From NCBI GenBank assembly GCA_904066235.2, contig CAJFCV020000002.1:5456001-5520000 (forward strand): a DNA stretch of 64,000 bases, in the 5' to 3' direction. Position numbers and translations under genes: made by a program. Under the pieces are notes generated by a model, which saw nothing but the letters and a program-made list of their open reading frames with translations, ran no database searches and was not told the DNA's origin. Below are positions 37,538 through 49,478 of the stretch, in pieces. The first letter of the stretch is position 1, and every line of letters begins with the position of its first letter. The stretch is from Bursaphelenchus xylophilus (taxonomy: Eukaryota > Nematoda > Chromadorea > Rhabditida > Aphelenchoididae).

Positions 37538-38018
37538 TTATATATACATAAACAGAACCGGTATTATCATTGCTGTTCCCAGCACAAGACGACTCCTGAT
37601 TCCACCGTTCATTTGATCCCCTGCGGCTTCTGGAATGGTATTAAAGTTCTCCGGGGGAGTCTTACCTCGGGTTTCGGGGGAATCGATCCGATTCTGATGG
37701 ATCTGCTCCAAATCATCGTGATTCTCTGTAAAAGTAGCTTGTAACTGTACAGTAATTGAAAGGAAAAAAGTACAAAACAAGTTCCCAAAGTCGATACAAG
37801 TAGCCATTAAATTATTTAATGGGAAATTACTAGATGACGGCACCTTCGCACCTAATGCCAACTAATAAATTCCTTACCCTCGATGGTGGGGATCTTCTCC
37901 TCTTTCTCGATGGTAACCACAGGCCCGTCCCACGAACCTAGTACTAAATGATGGTCATTAAAGGAGTGCCTGACTCACCAACTCCACTCAAATACATCCA
38001 CAACAACACCTTAAGCAT
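37538..38018 (-). CDS. Small secreted protein with GPI-type C-terminus (95 aa)
   Basis: Exons 38018-37979, 37937-37878 and 37725-37538 join in phase to 95 aa. A short signal-like start (MLKVLLWMYLSGVG) is followed by a charged, Pro-containing mature part (VVTIEKEEKIPTIE, then ENHDDLEQIHQNRID) and a C-terminal segment with small residues (QMNGG) and a hydrophobic end (LVLGTAMIIPVLFMYI) typical of GPI attachment. No family is recognised. The gene is convergent with the GPI-tailed FN3 gene, with only 12 bp between the two stop codons. I am fairly sure it is a gene because the phases close and the start and end signals agree. Confidence 0.65.
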
Positions 38019-38835
38019 GGCAGCGATCGATCGGAACCGTGAATCCAGAAGGAAGAGAGAAGCGATTCATGCGCGACAAGAGAGAGACGCGCCGCCACTG
38101 CCCTCTCTATCTATCTTCATAATACTCTTCCGCATCGCTCCGAGGTCGAGTTCCCCACAATTATTCAAGTGTTTTCCCTCGATGAGAGGGAGCTGAGAAT
38201 TCAATGATTCATCGACGGAAGAGAGAGAGAGCAACCAAACCGACAACATTCTGATTATCATTGTTTTGTTCTTTAATAGTCATCGTTTTTTGTCTTCTGA
38301 TAACAAAGACTTTGTTGGATCAGCCAATCAAAAATGGCTGCTGATGCAATCATTCCCCGTCATTACATTCCTCAGATTACTATTATTAACGCCTTTCTCA
38401 GATCGATTATAGTAGTCATATGCTCCAACGCAATGAGCCCAGAATAATCGGGATCGCTTCGTCTTTCGAAAGTGCCCACAGAACGTCGATGACATTACTT
38501 TTCCGGCGAGAGCAGTCGACTCGTAGTAATAATTGCTCCATATTTTGCAGTCTGAGAAGCGAGGCCATTAAGGAGTGAGAAATGGGATTGTAATGTCCGG
38601 TCAGATGATGTTACTAATACTATTTATGAACATTTATTTACTCGTCTCAACCAATCAAAGGGTTGATCATTCTAATTATCAATTATGCGCCGCGGAGACG
38701 TCGAATACAAGGTTAGGAAAATAGGAAAATGAGAAATGGTACAAGTACAAAATAACACAAGCATTCACATTGACGTAGATATAGGAAGTAGGGCTGCTCC
38801 AAACCTCTCAAGTGACAGGGAACAAGGACAAGAAC
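38019..38835. other. Intergenic region between the 95-aa gene and dab-1
   Basis: About 0.8 kb downstream of dab-1 on the minus strand. A minus-strand open frame at 38067-38261 begins with a hydrophobic stretch but has no further support. Nothing else is recognised. Confidence 0.4.
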
Positions 38836-40784
38836 TCAGTTGAAGAAGTCGTCATTGAAGGGATCCCGACCACCAGTTGATTGGACTAATTGTGGTTGGT
38901 TGGGGACAGCCGAGAAGGCGGGGGCTGGGCCACTCAGAGAATTGAGCGAAAGTTTTGGAGGGTTGATTATGTGTTCGAAGGGGTTTTTCTTCGTTTCTGG
39001 CGGCGGATTTTGGGTCGGCACAAGTTTTTCCATATCCACTAGTTTCGAAAAGGCCTCTTCCAAGGTGGTAACGCGACCGTTGTCAATCGATCGCCTAAAA
39101 AATTAATACAAAATAAAAAAACGGGATTAGCTATTTCAAGACCCAATAAATCAAACGTTCACTCACTTCGCCAAATCGTCGAATCCTTTGTCCTCGAACG
39201 ACGGTGCACTGTTTTCTTTGAACGATGATGCAGATGAAGTGGAGATGCCCCAGTTGATCTCAGGCGAGGTCTGACCATTAGACTCGTTTGTCGAGCTCGC
39301 CCTCGACGAGAATGCATGATTACTCACATCCAGAGCTGGAGGTTGACGTTGCGGAGGCTGTGGTAGACCATAAGATTGGGTAGTATTGATGGCACTAATT
39401 ACCCGCTGTGCACTCTGAGTGTCAAATGGATCTGGGGCATTGAGAGATGGTGCTGCATTGTTGGCAAATGGATTAGTGCCCTGAAATAAGGTTTATATAG
39501 AGATTTGAATCCTCTTTCCTAAACATCGACTGTCAAAAAAAGGATGATCAACTTACAGGGAAGACGTGGAAAGGCTGCTGCTGAAGTGGAGGCTGTTGAT
39601 ATGTCTGAGGTGCAGGATTGAAAGCGTTTGGAGAACCCCAGAAGGCATCTCCGTTGAAAGGCTGACTTGCATTGAATAGGGGTTGACTTGGGGGTTGAGG
39701 GGCAAAGGAATCGCCAAAGGGATCTACCGAGTCCTCGGGCATTGACGGAATGTTCTGGAGTTGGTTACAACCCTGTTCGATTACTTGAAGTTCGCTTTCC
39801 AAGTCGAGGAGATCGGCACAGGGTACGCCATCTTCGATACGGTAGTTGGTTTCTTTCTTCATATTCTATAAAAACAATTCATAAATGTCATGCTCTAAAT
39901 GTTATGCATTCTTTCCTACAAATCCATGGATTCCGAACCTACCTCGGCTGCTTCTTCTTCCTTTTTCTGTTTCATTTCCTGGATCTGTTTCTTTTTCATT
40001 TCGAATACCACTTGAAACATATCGCGGATTGAGAGAACGGCATTGTCCGCCGTCTGAGCGGTCTTGATCCCGTAGAACTTGTACTTTCCTTCGGCATTAC
40101 CAAAGATAAACCCAAAAGCTCGAGCATCGGTGGTGTCTCGAGCAATGAACGAGATCTTGGACACGGGGAAGTTGTACAAGATGGCCTAAACAATAAAATA
40201 ATCAAACAATGATGAACTCACTCCACTCTTCTCGTCCTTAATCTTGAGGCCATCGATGGAAATGTTCAGGATAATCCTTTGTTTGTGCGAACCGGCTTGT
40301 TTCACCGCCAGTTTAGCCGCCCTCATGGCCTCAGCGCACATCGCGTCTCCTCTGGCTTCGGCGACATCCCGTTCGCCAATCAATTTTCCTTTGAAGTCAA
40401 CGCCGTTCCCTTGAAATCGGAATGGATCGTTGTTAGCGGCATCTGAAACATGACATTTGAGACGCATTTCATCGGCGGACCTTCCATTGGGAACAATTAA
40501 ATGGCCTAATTACCACTAAAATAACGATAAACATTCGCATTATTGATTGTCCTTACTAAAAATGGACAAACCTCCCTTCTAGTTAACAAAACACGGATTA
40601 AGAGAAAAGAAGATTAAAAACAATTTTTTTTGAATAAATTCCGAAGACATAAAGCAACATAAGACTTACTTTTTTGTTTGTTGGATCTTTTTAGCATTGC
40701 CAACCGAGATTTAGGAGATCCAGGCTTTACCGATCCATCAGTGGCTTCAACAGAACTATCCTTTATTTTCTGCTGAGCCACCAT
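38836..40784 (-). CDS. dab-1: Disabled homologue (PTB-domain endocytic adaptor)
   Basis: Cytoplasmic adaptor for LDL-receptor-family cargo and clathrin uptake. Exons 40784-40670, 40442-40222, 40185-39943, 39865-39557, 39480-39167 and 39094-38836 give 486 aa. The PTB domain (about residues 40-190) shows [38 protein letters not shown]-like [14 protein letters not shown] and FGFIFG, followed by a Lys/Glu-rich helix ([17 protein letters not shown]). The tail carries endocytic motifs: DPF ([26 protein letters not shown]) and NPF ([15 protein letters not shown]), which bind AP-2 and EH proteins (family knowledge). The ATG lies 6 nt after an acceptor (tttgcag), so trans-splicing or an upstream non-coding exon is likely. 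Confidence 0.96.
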
Positions 40785-40790
40785 TTTCAC

Positions 40791-40797
40791 CTGCAAA
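40791..40797 (-). promoter_or_regulatory. Probable trans-splice acceptor of dab-1
   Basis: Minus-strand TTTGCAG ends 6 nt before the dab-1 ATG at 40784, and no coding exon upstream was found. Confidence 0.4.
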
Positions 40798-43623
40798 TAC
40801 TAAAGTAACATACGAAAACGACGTTAAACCACGAAACAAACGGCAGAAATGGAGAAACTAGTAGAGCGCGAGATCGGCTGCGCAAGACAAAGCCATCCAG
40901 TTAATTAACCGCTATAAAACTTAATTACGGGCAGATCCGGGACCTAAAATTCGAGCATGGATAACATTGAGGGAATGGCCCGTAAGGGAAATGGCCGATG
41001 AGTCAACCTTTCTTCCTGCGTTTTCATCTTGTTACCCAGTTTCACTCCCATATTTTTTCTCTCGCTCTCTTTCCTTTCGAATTATTCGAAACCACCCATG
41101 TAACTGGGTGATCTCTTCGGTAAATGTATGAAAAAATACTTTTCTCCTTACGAAAGCGCTTATTCAGAGATTGATCGGTTATTGTGTGACCACTTCACTG
41201 TAAAATCGGACGGCTAGACGTGTTCAAAACAGCGTAAATTCCGATTAACTTCTACTGAAATTAAATCTAAAAGAGAATTCAACCTTTTAAACATGGAAAG
41301 GTAAAATGGGTAAAAAAGCTTCTATGAGCACACTTATTTCAATTTATTTTCCCTGATACTCAAAAAAACACCCATAAATCAGGTCCTCAGCCTCGAGGGA
41401 AGATGAGTGAGGTTAGAAAAAAAGTGAAATTAAGGTGTTGACCCTCGAAAAACAATTACAACCTCCTAAATCAGATGGGAAGAGGGGAAAAAGACAACAC
41501 AAACGTCTTTTTCATCTCGTTCTTCGTGTGGTAATGAGGGGCGACCGATCGAGTGGACTCTCAGAGGAGAGAAATCCCCTCACAAGAATTGTCGCTGGCT
41601 GATTACCCAAAAAAAGAACGGATCCGACGTCATTCCTTTGGGGACAAAAGGAGCAGAAAGGAAGAGAGTGCGCAAAAACAAATAAAAAATGGGACTGGGC
41701 TGCGGCTCCATGCTTTTCTGATGAGAAACGCCAAAAATGGCAGAAGATCGACCAGAAAGAAAGGGTCTTGAAGAGGGGACGAGACAAATAATAAGGAAGT
41801 CCACATAATTGGATCATTTCCGTCTGTTCCAGTTATGGACACTGTTTTTCAAAAAAAAATGTTAGAAAAATCGTAGTCTCAAAAGTGGTAAACTCCCGGA
41901 ACTTGACGCTACGCGCAGCGCTCAGGTGCGCGCCCCTCAGACCGAAATTCGAAAAAGTCCGAATTAAGTCACTCAAAAACAAATCGGAGATGGTGGGAAA
42001 TCGGCCGCGCTACTAAAATCCAGTTCATGGAGGGCGAGTGAAGAACCGGTCCTGTGGTCGGTCGGGTGCGCAGTCGAATGCTTTTCCCCAATCCCCGCGC
42101 TGCTCCCCCTCCTCGTTCGTCTCACCACCTTTGAATACAGTTTTCTTTCTTCCTGCCTTCAGGGCATCCATTTTTCCCCAAACAAAAAACGCTGCTCTAA
42201 GAGCCAAAACGGGACTCAACAATGCCACCTATCCATCCCCACCTACGTTTCTCACTCCTCCCCCTCCCCCCTCGCCGCGCGACTTCTTTTGTCTTCTGAA
42301 GCGATTTCCAATCAAAATCATCTTCTCCTTTTCTTCTTCTTCCATAACTCGTGACTAGAGGGGTGGGGTCGGCTTGTGGAGGATCCGAACACCTGACTCG
42401 GTGAAAGTATTATGTTATACATCACTCTGATCAGCAAGTACAGGGCTTTGGGGGAAAGTACAAGGTGAAGTGCTTTCTGGTGGTCAGACATTAGATGACT
42501 TCCCCGTCGTGGCTTGGGCTCAGCGTCCGTTACACTAGAGCTCAGGAACCTGTCATCTGACCGTGAGCAATGGACTCTTGATGGAGCTGGCTCATGATTA
42601 ATTACAAAGTTATATGCAACTTGCAAAGATCGTATTGTGATTACAGTAACGTTGAGCCTAAGGTCATATAAGGTTCTACAGGCGGGAATGGAATATTACC
42701 TTAGCATAAAAACAGCCCAGGAACCCCTTAGGTCACTAAACTCCTAAACTCCACTTTAAACCGCCATAATTACCGCAAATTGTCACTTTTGAAAGACTTC
42801 TTCAAAAATTAACTGCGGCGGTTACCCGAAAACCTTAACCTTTTGGCTAATGAATAGATGTAAGGCGATTTCAAGGTCGTGGTTGATCGCGGCAGCTCTT
42901 CTAAAGTCTTGTACCGGGCGAAACCAGCTGAGACGAGTTTGCAAAGCGCAGGGAGAAACACATGAGTAAGTCGATTGCGTTAATATATTAAGCGCGGGAT
43001 TGTCTCCACTGAGACGCCGACCGAGAATTAACGCGCTTCAAAACCCGTTTCAACTCATCCACAAAGGCCCCGAGGTGTCAGGTAGACATTCCCATATAAA
43101 CAAGGCCAGCTTCTGTTTATTGCCCGTATAAACAAACACTACCGTAATTTGAGATTGGCGGCGGATGATTATTTAATGCTGAGCTGTCATATTATGCAGA
43201 AAAACAGGCTGATCGTGGGCCGGGTTCTCGAATTGATCGAATGCCGGCTCCGAGCGGCCGAGCCATACATTTATTTGTTGTGCGAAGCGTGACCAATACT
43301 CCGAAATGACGTCATCTGAAAGAGAGATGACTCATTATTAGGTACGCATAAAAATCAAAAACATCGACTCGATTAGTACGTGCAGAATGTTAGATGATGT
43401 TGTTAAAAACAAGGAAATAAACTCCAAAAAATAAAAAGCCACCAACACCTGTATTAAACACATGGAACAACATACACTTCCGGACAAACTACAGTACCCC
43501 GATGTCCGAAGGAAGGCGAACAGAAGAGTGAGAGGATCAAAACTTTTATTTCCTGAGAAATTCGAAATCTTTAAGTTAATGTGGATGAGTTCTTTGGCCG
43601 TGAGCATGACAACACCACTATCA
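40798..43623. other. 2.8-kb gene-free stretch upstream of dab-1
   Basis: No exon chain or domain could be supported here on either strand. It includes C-rich sequence around 42230-42290 and several overlapping open frames without splice partners (41512-42626). It probably holds dab-1 regulatory DNA and the 3' flank of the TRPML gene. It may also hide non-coding first exons. Confidence 0.4.
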
Positions 43624-46184
43624 TTACCAACCTAGTCTGACTAGCCGATCCGGAGCGAACATTTCTCGAGTTTCGCCACTCCCGAGGTCCTGAGGCAATT
43701 CCACACTGGCTAAAAATTCTTGGAGGGAAGATCGTTCCACCACAACTCCTCTTTTCACACTCTCCTAAAATAAATCGTCAATGTAATATGACCAATGCAA
43801 AACATATTACGTCAAGTACAGTAATCAATGTCAGCAACTTACTCTAACCACTTCGTAGGCATCCATGATAATGGCGATAAAAAGGGACAAAACCACGTAG
43901 ATGAACATGCAAACAAATATGTAAATATACATAGTTCCGATGAATTTGATAGTGGCATTGGAATCGTTGATCGTATAAAACGTCGCAAACATATCGTCGC
44001 CATTCATTAATGAGAACAAAGCCTCCGACGACTCTGATAACGTCCGAAACTGAAAATATTAATAAATCCAGGCAATCATTTTTCAACAAACTCTTGAAAA
44101 CATAAACGACTTACTTTAATACTGTACGGTCCAATGATTACCCATCCGGCGATCAAAAAACCCACATATAAGATGACAGTGCACACCAAGAATCGACAAA
44201 TCGAAGGCAAGGCACGTTTCAAAGTGAGGATTAAGACCTAAGCCAATAATAATATAAGTAACGTTAGACTTCACTTACACTGTATTGACTGAAGAATCCG
44301 AGATATCGGAATAATCCAATGTAAACCAAAAGACATCCAATACCCAACAAAACTCCTGTTAATGTAAACATACTATTGTCAAAATCTCTGAATTCGATGG
44401 CGATCTTGCACACAGTTCCGATCACAATACACACATCGTTGATCACAATCATCACATACCACATGTTTAAGAAGGATAAGTCGTCTTTTAGACTAATTTT
44501 TACATGAAAAACGTTTTCGAAGAAATAATTGGTCATCTGAAGCGCTTCATTAATATCCCTCATACTATATTGCATTATAACAGCTAAAACTTACATTTTT
44601 AAGTCGGTGAGCGCGAAACAATGCCCTGCAACATAACAGAAGGGATAAAAGACACATAAGTAACACGAGGATATCAATGGCCCCGACAATAATCGAGTCT
44701 TTGGAGAATCCATTGACTTGGAGGACCCTTCCATTACACAAATTCACATATTTTATGACAGCATCCAGACGAATAAACACTTGGCCTGTATGCCGCGAGT
44801 TGTCAAAGGTAATTACAATCTCAATTAAGTAGCATTCCGGTTTTTGATCCATGTTTCCTGGGGAAAAATGGATGGTTCTTAAGTTGAAGGCCAACGAAGA
44901 TTCTTGGATGATAAGGGCGTCTTCTGACCGGAATGTGACATTCATCCGCTTGAAGAAGTGCCGGATATTGTGGGGATCTTTCTGGATCTCGTCGATATCT
45001 TGTTGAGTGAAGTTAAGCTTCGAACAATCTAAACAGCGATCACATAAATAATCATGTTACGCACCTGTTTTCATCGAGATATCGAATACGTAAGTGTGAT
45101 TCTCAACCCTTACATCGGCCAGTTTCTTTACGCAGAATCTCATCGTGGGAATGTGATCGAATTCGGTGCTCTTGATAGAAAATGGTTCCTCGGTGCGTTG
45201 AGGAAATGATCTTATCGTATCATAGGAAAAACTGGCAAACGACTCGTTTTGTAAAGAATAATACTAAAATTCATATATCTTAGCCATCAGAAATGTCAAG
45301 TAAAATATAAAATTTATTCCAGACTCACCGATGAGACAATGTGGCTGATGTGTTCGACAATCTCGTCACTAGTAAATACAGAATACCTTCCGGCTTCAGG
45401 TGGATAAGTAACAGCATCTCTTTCATGGTCCCAATCCTTCAGAAATTTGTGCCTCATCACTGTTACAGTATCATCCAGAAAGTCCACATGATTTATCCGA
45501 AGATCCGCGAATAGTAACAACTAAACCCATAAACTAAAGCAAACAAGACTCACCTGGATGGACACAAATACCACTTTAAGAATTTGTAAGGCCAATTTGA
45601 AAGGGAATTGTCTTCTCAATTTGAATTTATTGACAGGGTCTAGAAAGAAGAATTGCAAATGACGTCTAAGACGCTCTCCATAGGCCTTTTGTTGGGGGGA
45701 GAGTTCATCCAGGGCAGTATTGAAATCGAAAAGAATCCTAAAATCCGAATTACATTGTATAATATTATCAATGACTTACCGTTCTGAGCTGTCGAAAAGC
45801 GGTGCAGCCGAATTGATATCATCATGATTTCTGTGAAAGGGCATCTGAAACAGGGAGAGTTGTCAACAGAATAAACGGACCTTCGTCTTGCCATCTTCAG
45901 AGAGTTTATCTTGAATCATAATTCAAAATTACAGAAAATGGAGTTTTCCTGGTATATACGAACATAAAACGAGCCCATCAATATGCAAATCCCTAACTGA
46001 ATTATAATCTATACTCTTTCCAGAACAGATTGCTCTTTGCGAAACCCTCCAATATTATTTAAAACGCGCAAAAATATATATGAGTTACTAGTAAAGTACC
46101 TACTTCTCCAATCCATTCAAATAAAGTCAGGCCTTCGATGGGATCGTAGTCTTTCCGCCGCCGATTGAACCTGGAGAATGGCAT
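43624..46184 (-). CDS. cup-5: Mucolipin/TRPML cation channel
   Basis: Lysosomal TRP channel; C. elegans CUP-5 is needed for lysosome biogenesis. Exons 46184-46100, 45894-45881, 45844-45780, 45737-45554, 45520-45329, 45263-45065, 45028-44595, 44536-44279, 44237-44115, 44049-43843 and 43764-43624 give 633 aa. A second possible start at 45919 skips the first exon and gives 613 aa. Features are YDPIEGLTLFEWIGE at the N-terminus, the first helix near VVFVSIQLLLFADL, a large luminal loop with cysteines and NxT sites, helices such as FLNMWYVMIVINDVCIVIG, and the pore ALFSLMNGDDMFATF with the TRPML selectivity motif NGDD. The exon of 14 nt (45894-45881) is a micro-exon if the longer start is right. 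PINK-1 ends 123 bp upstream. Confidence 0.93.
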
Positions 46185-46272
46185 TAATGCCCGAGAAATT
46201 CATAAATTTGATATCCCAGGCGAGATTTGAACTCAACCCATTTCACAAAACAACCCAGCTCAGATGATAGCG

Positions 46273-46278
46273 TTTATT
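46273..46278 (-). terminator. AATAAA signal between pink-1 and cup-5
   Basis: The minus-strand AATAAA lies 29 nt past the pink-1 stop (46308) and about 90 nt before the cup-5 ATG at 46184. This fits a nematode operon junction. Confidence 0.5.
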
Positions 46279-46307
46279 TTCTAACAGCAGGACAAGAATC
46301 TTATCAG

Positions 46308-48337
46308 TCAGGCGCCTTCTTTATTATCGAAATAAAGAAGACTCTGATATATTGGCTGGAAGGCGACTCGGGAAAAGAAGGTGGCCCGGAGTTGGAGTTC
46401 CGAGCTGAAGAATTCGTAAGAAGATCGGGCGGTGAAGGTCTCCGCCGCAAATAAAGTTAAGACCTTATTCACAACCTCGTGCTAGAAATGGCGGAATTAG
46501 TATTGAAATGACAAAAACAATAAGTAGTTCTTAAATGTTCACCTTGTTATCGCTTTCCAATAGTTCTTTCATCAATGATTTCATGCCAATCTTGATGTCA
46601 TTCCATAAACTGAACAATGAAAATGCCACTACATTCGCCGCTAACTTTACATCTGGCCGTTCAGATGGATGTATTTTTAGTAATTGTCCTATGAGTTTGC
46701 TAATTACATTCGGAGTAATCGAAGGTAAAGTGGGGAGTTCCTTCTCCTGGTAAGTTCTGCTTGAATACCGCGAGTAGAACGGATTTTGTCTAAAACAAGA
46801 CTTTACGTTACAATTAAACTACTCACTGTCCGAACATCTCGTATCCAATCGCTCCAGCTGACCACAGGTCGGCCTTACTGTAATCCAACACCTTTCCTGG
46901 CGATAAATTAGCCCGGCTAATCTCCGGTGCCCTGAGGGCGATATTCCCCCCAAGATCTGTGAATTCATCGATATAAGTTTGTTTGAATCCTGAGACCAAG
47001 GCCGATCCAAAATCGCTTAAAACAAGATGAGGAATCTCATCTAAAAAATAAACGTCTTTCCTCGAATATCTCACCATCATAATCATAATCAAGAAGGATG
47101 TTGTCACTCTTCATATCTCGATGACAAATCCCTTGATCACTTAGGTAAACTAAGGCTTCCAAGAGTTGACCAAATAAGACTTGCCCTGATCTTTTCGGGA
47201 TCTCCATCCTCAAACTGTATTCGCGAAGAGTTGTCCGATACCTAAAAATAAAAAAGAATAATAATAAATAACAGACAAACCAACCTTTTCATGACGACAA
47301 ACAATGTCTTGGGATCATGAATTAGACCAAAGTTATCCAGACTGGGAGCTGCTTCTTCAAACAATTCTGCTGCTTCTCTTAAATGGGGCATGAGATCGAC
47401 AAATGCAGTGTGCATTTTTATTATATTAGGATGCTGACGTTTAAAAGGTTTGAATCTAAACAGTAAAACAACATTGCATTGTTAATTCTCACCCTCCCAT
47501 TTGTCCAACCAAGGCACTCTTCGGCAATGATTTTAAAGGCACCAATTCAGTCCCCATTCCTTCCCAGATATACCTCTCCGGTAACGAATAATCATAATTA
47601 AACATGATCTTCAAGGCTAGTGGAAACTTCTGAAAGATCAATTATATTATACATGCCAAAATTATGCTTACCTCTTCGTCAGATGGTCTACCACCGTCCA
47701 CGCGCAATCCATAGACAGCAGCATTGCATCCATGAGCAATATAATCACCTAAAAAAGATAATTATCAAACCAAGGTACCTACCTATTTCATACCCATCGA
47801 GACTTTCTGGAAACCTTTCCTCGATTATGCTCTCATTATAACGTGGATTGGATATAAAAATGTTCTAAAAATTATACTTCTCTTTGATAAACTTACTCTG
47901 ATTCTTTCCAAAGGGGAAAAGGATGGATTCAGCTTCCAAAGCCGGAACTCTCGCCTGTTATATAAATAATGCACATTTCGATAGTGGAAAGTCGAAAATG
48001 GACGAGCTAGATTCCTGGATACAAATGTTCTTTGAATCTAAACGTATAATTAACGAATTTGGTGAATAACCATTAAATCAAGACCTAAGTAACGGAAAAA
48101 TTATTTGGGAAACATGGAAGACCTTGACTTACGAATCGAAGCGCCCGATTCCGGTAGAGAATTCCTGGGAATACCCGTCGCTCGGCAAGTTTTATGGCTG
48201 TTTGAAATTGTTTTACCGGTAGTCGTCCATTTCTGAACGCGAACGAAATCTATGAGCAACAATCAAGGAACAAAGCAACAATCTCTTACCTGAGCACCAA
48301 GAACAACAATTCGTTTGAGCAGTCCTTTCAAGGACAT
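46308..48337 (-). CDS. pink-1: PTEN-induced kinase 1 (PINK1) orthologue
   Basis: Mitochondrial Ser/Thr kinase that starts mitophagy. Exons 48337-48290, 48249-48133, 48037-47897, 47864-47783, 47748-47672, 47629-47493, 47455-47285, 47241-47075, 47040-46827, 46789-46543 and 46481-46308 give 524 aa. The basic N-terminus (LKGLLKRIVVLGAQ, then ALRFIQRTFVSRNLARPFST) fits a mitochondrial presequence. The kinase begins at LDGYEIGDYIAHGCNAAVYG. Motifs are LALKIMF (Lys), GICHRDMKSDNILL (catalytic loop), LSDFGSAL (DFG), APEIS (APE) and DYSKADLWSAGAIGYEMFG, which is typical of PINK1. The last exon encodes the PINK1-specific C-terminal extension (VLTLFAAETFTARSSYEFF). A shorter frame ends at 46531 by reading through the final donor; the spliced form is better. 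Confidence 0.95.
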
Positions 48338-48524
48338 TCTTCCCGTGATAGCTTATTCAAAATTTTAATTCACAATCTCATTTTATTATGTACAAAGAGA
48401 ATATTAGACATTCAAACTAGATCAACCTTTTTCAACAATTTATGTAAATAAGCGAAATGTCACAATTTATTGGAAAATTACCAAATGTCAAAAAATTAAT
48501 ATGTACACTAATTCGAGATTAGAC

Positions 48525-49414
48525 GGCTGACGCGTTTGCGAGCCGCAAGAATTTTGCGCCGCCCGTTTTTTTTGTTCGGAGGGATTTTGCGCCGCTCGAA
48601 AAAAGGTCCGCAGAATTTGACGCCGCTCTAAAATCGCGAAAAGAAAAAGACGCGAAACAAAAGGCGCGATAAAGTTTATACGTTGGCTAAAAAGTTTTTT
48701 AAAATTTTTCTCTGTGCCACATAGCATAACGGCATGTTGAAAAGGTCATATTTTGAGGTGGCATCTTATACAGCTCTTAAAGAGGTCTGAAACCCGTCGA
48801 TTCTATAGCCCAACTAAATAGTGCATACTTTGGCCAGCAGCCGGCAGCGGGCAAAACGAAAACCGCCATTTGGGATACCGGGACGACGCGTCAAGCCATG
48901 CGACACAAAGATGTTAGTAAACAGTTGCCAAACATTTCAAATAGGATCCACTTCCCCGACAGTTTCACAGCTTTAGCATTGACGAGTGTAACATACATCA
49001 GTCCCATGATCTGACGCACTGCCTTCAGGGCAGAAACTTTAATATATTTGAACATCCAAAAAATCTTTTAAGCCTAACTCCTTTGATATGCCTGCTGAAG
49101 TCATCGTTCAGAATTGGTATTGTAAGGGCTATGTGACAGTTACTAATCATGGATATATCAGGTATTGTTTGTCAATCTCGAAACAGTTTTGGCATAAAGA
49201 AGAAATCGTAAAAAATTTAAGAAACTTTAGCCAACCTAAACCGAAATTTGATTTATCAGTTACGTCTTTCGCTTTATTCGCGCGTTTCGCGTCTTTTTTT
49301 CGCGATTTTAGAGCGGCGTCAAATTCTGCGGACCTTTTTTCGAGCGGCGCAAAATCCCTCCGAACAAAAAAAACGAGCGGCGCAAAATTCTTGCGGCTCG
49401 CAAACGCGTCAGCC
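48525..49414. mobile_element. 890-bp DNA transposon with ~150-bp inverted repeats and 8-bp TSD
   Basis: The ends begin GGCTGACGCGTTTGCGAGCC and close with the complement; the arms match over about 150 bp (48525 to ~48675 and ~49265 to 49414) with few differences. A perfect 8-bp direct repeat GATTAGAC flanks the element (48517-48524 and 49415-49422). The interior of about 590 bp has no transposase. An 8-bp duplication fits hAT, P or Merlin families. The long arms and GG start do not single one out. It sits between the SKP2-type gene and pink-1. Confidence 0.88.
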
Positions 49415-49478
49415 GATTAGACCTCAGAATACAGGTTATAACGCATGGAAAACGTAGCAAAATAATATAAAGAAGTAA

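Noticed and set aside
38067..38261. 64-codon minus-strand frame with hydrophobic start
   Set aside because: It might be a small secreted peptide, but there is no acceptor before it, no second exon and no recognisable end; the hydrophobic part is short.
41512..42626. Cluster of open frames upstream of dab-1
   Set aside because: Frames overlap on both strands, composition is biased (K/R/S or F/P rich), and no splice chain or domain appears.
44584..44594. An 11-nt 'intron' (gtaagttttag) in cup-5
   Set aside because: Far too short to splice and it leads into a stop. A 58-nt intron (44537-44594) using a later acceptor restores the frame and matches TRPML proteins.
46531..46789. Shorter pink-1 end at 46531
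   Set aside because: It reads through a donor. Splicing to 46481-46308 restores the PINK1-specific C-terminal extension.
49088..49457. Open frames in the arms of the 890-bp transposon
   Set aside because: They come from the repetitive inverted arms, occur in mirrored form on both sides, and show no transposase motif.
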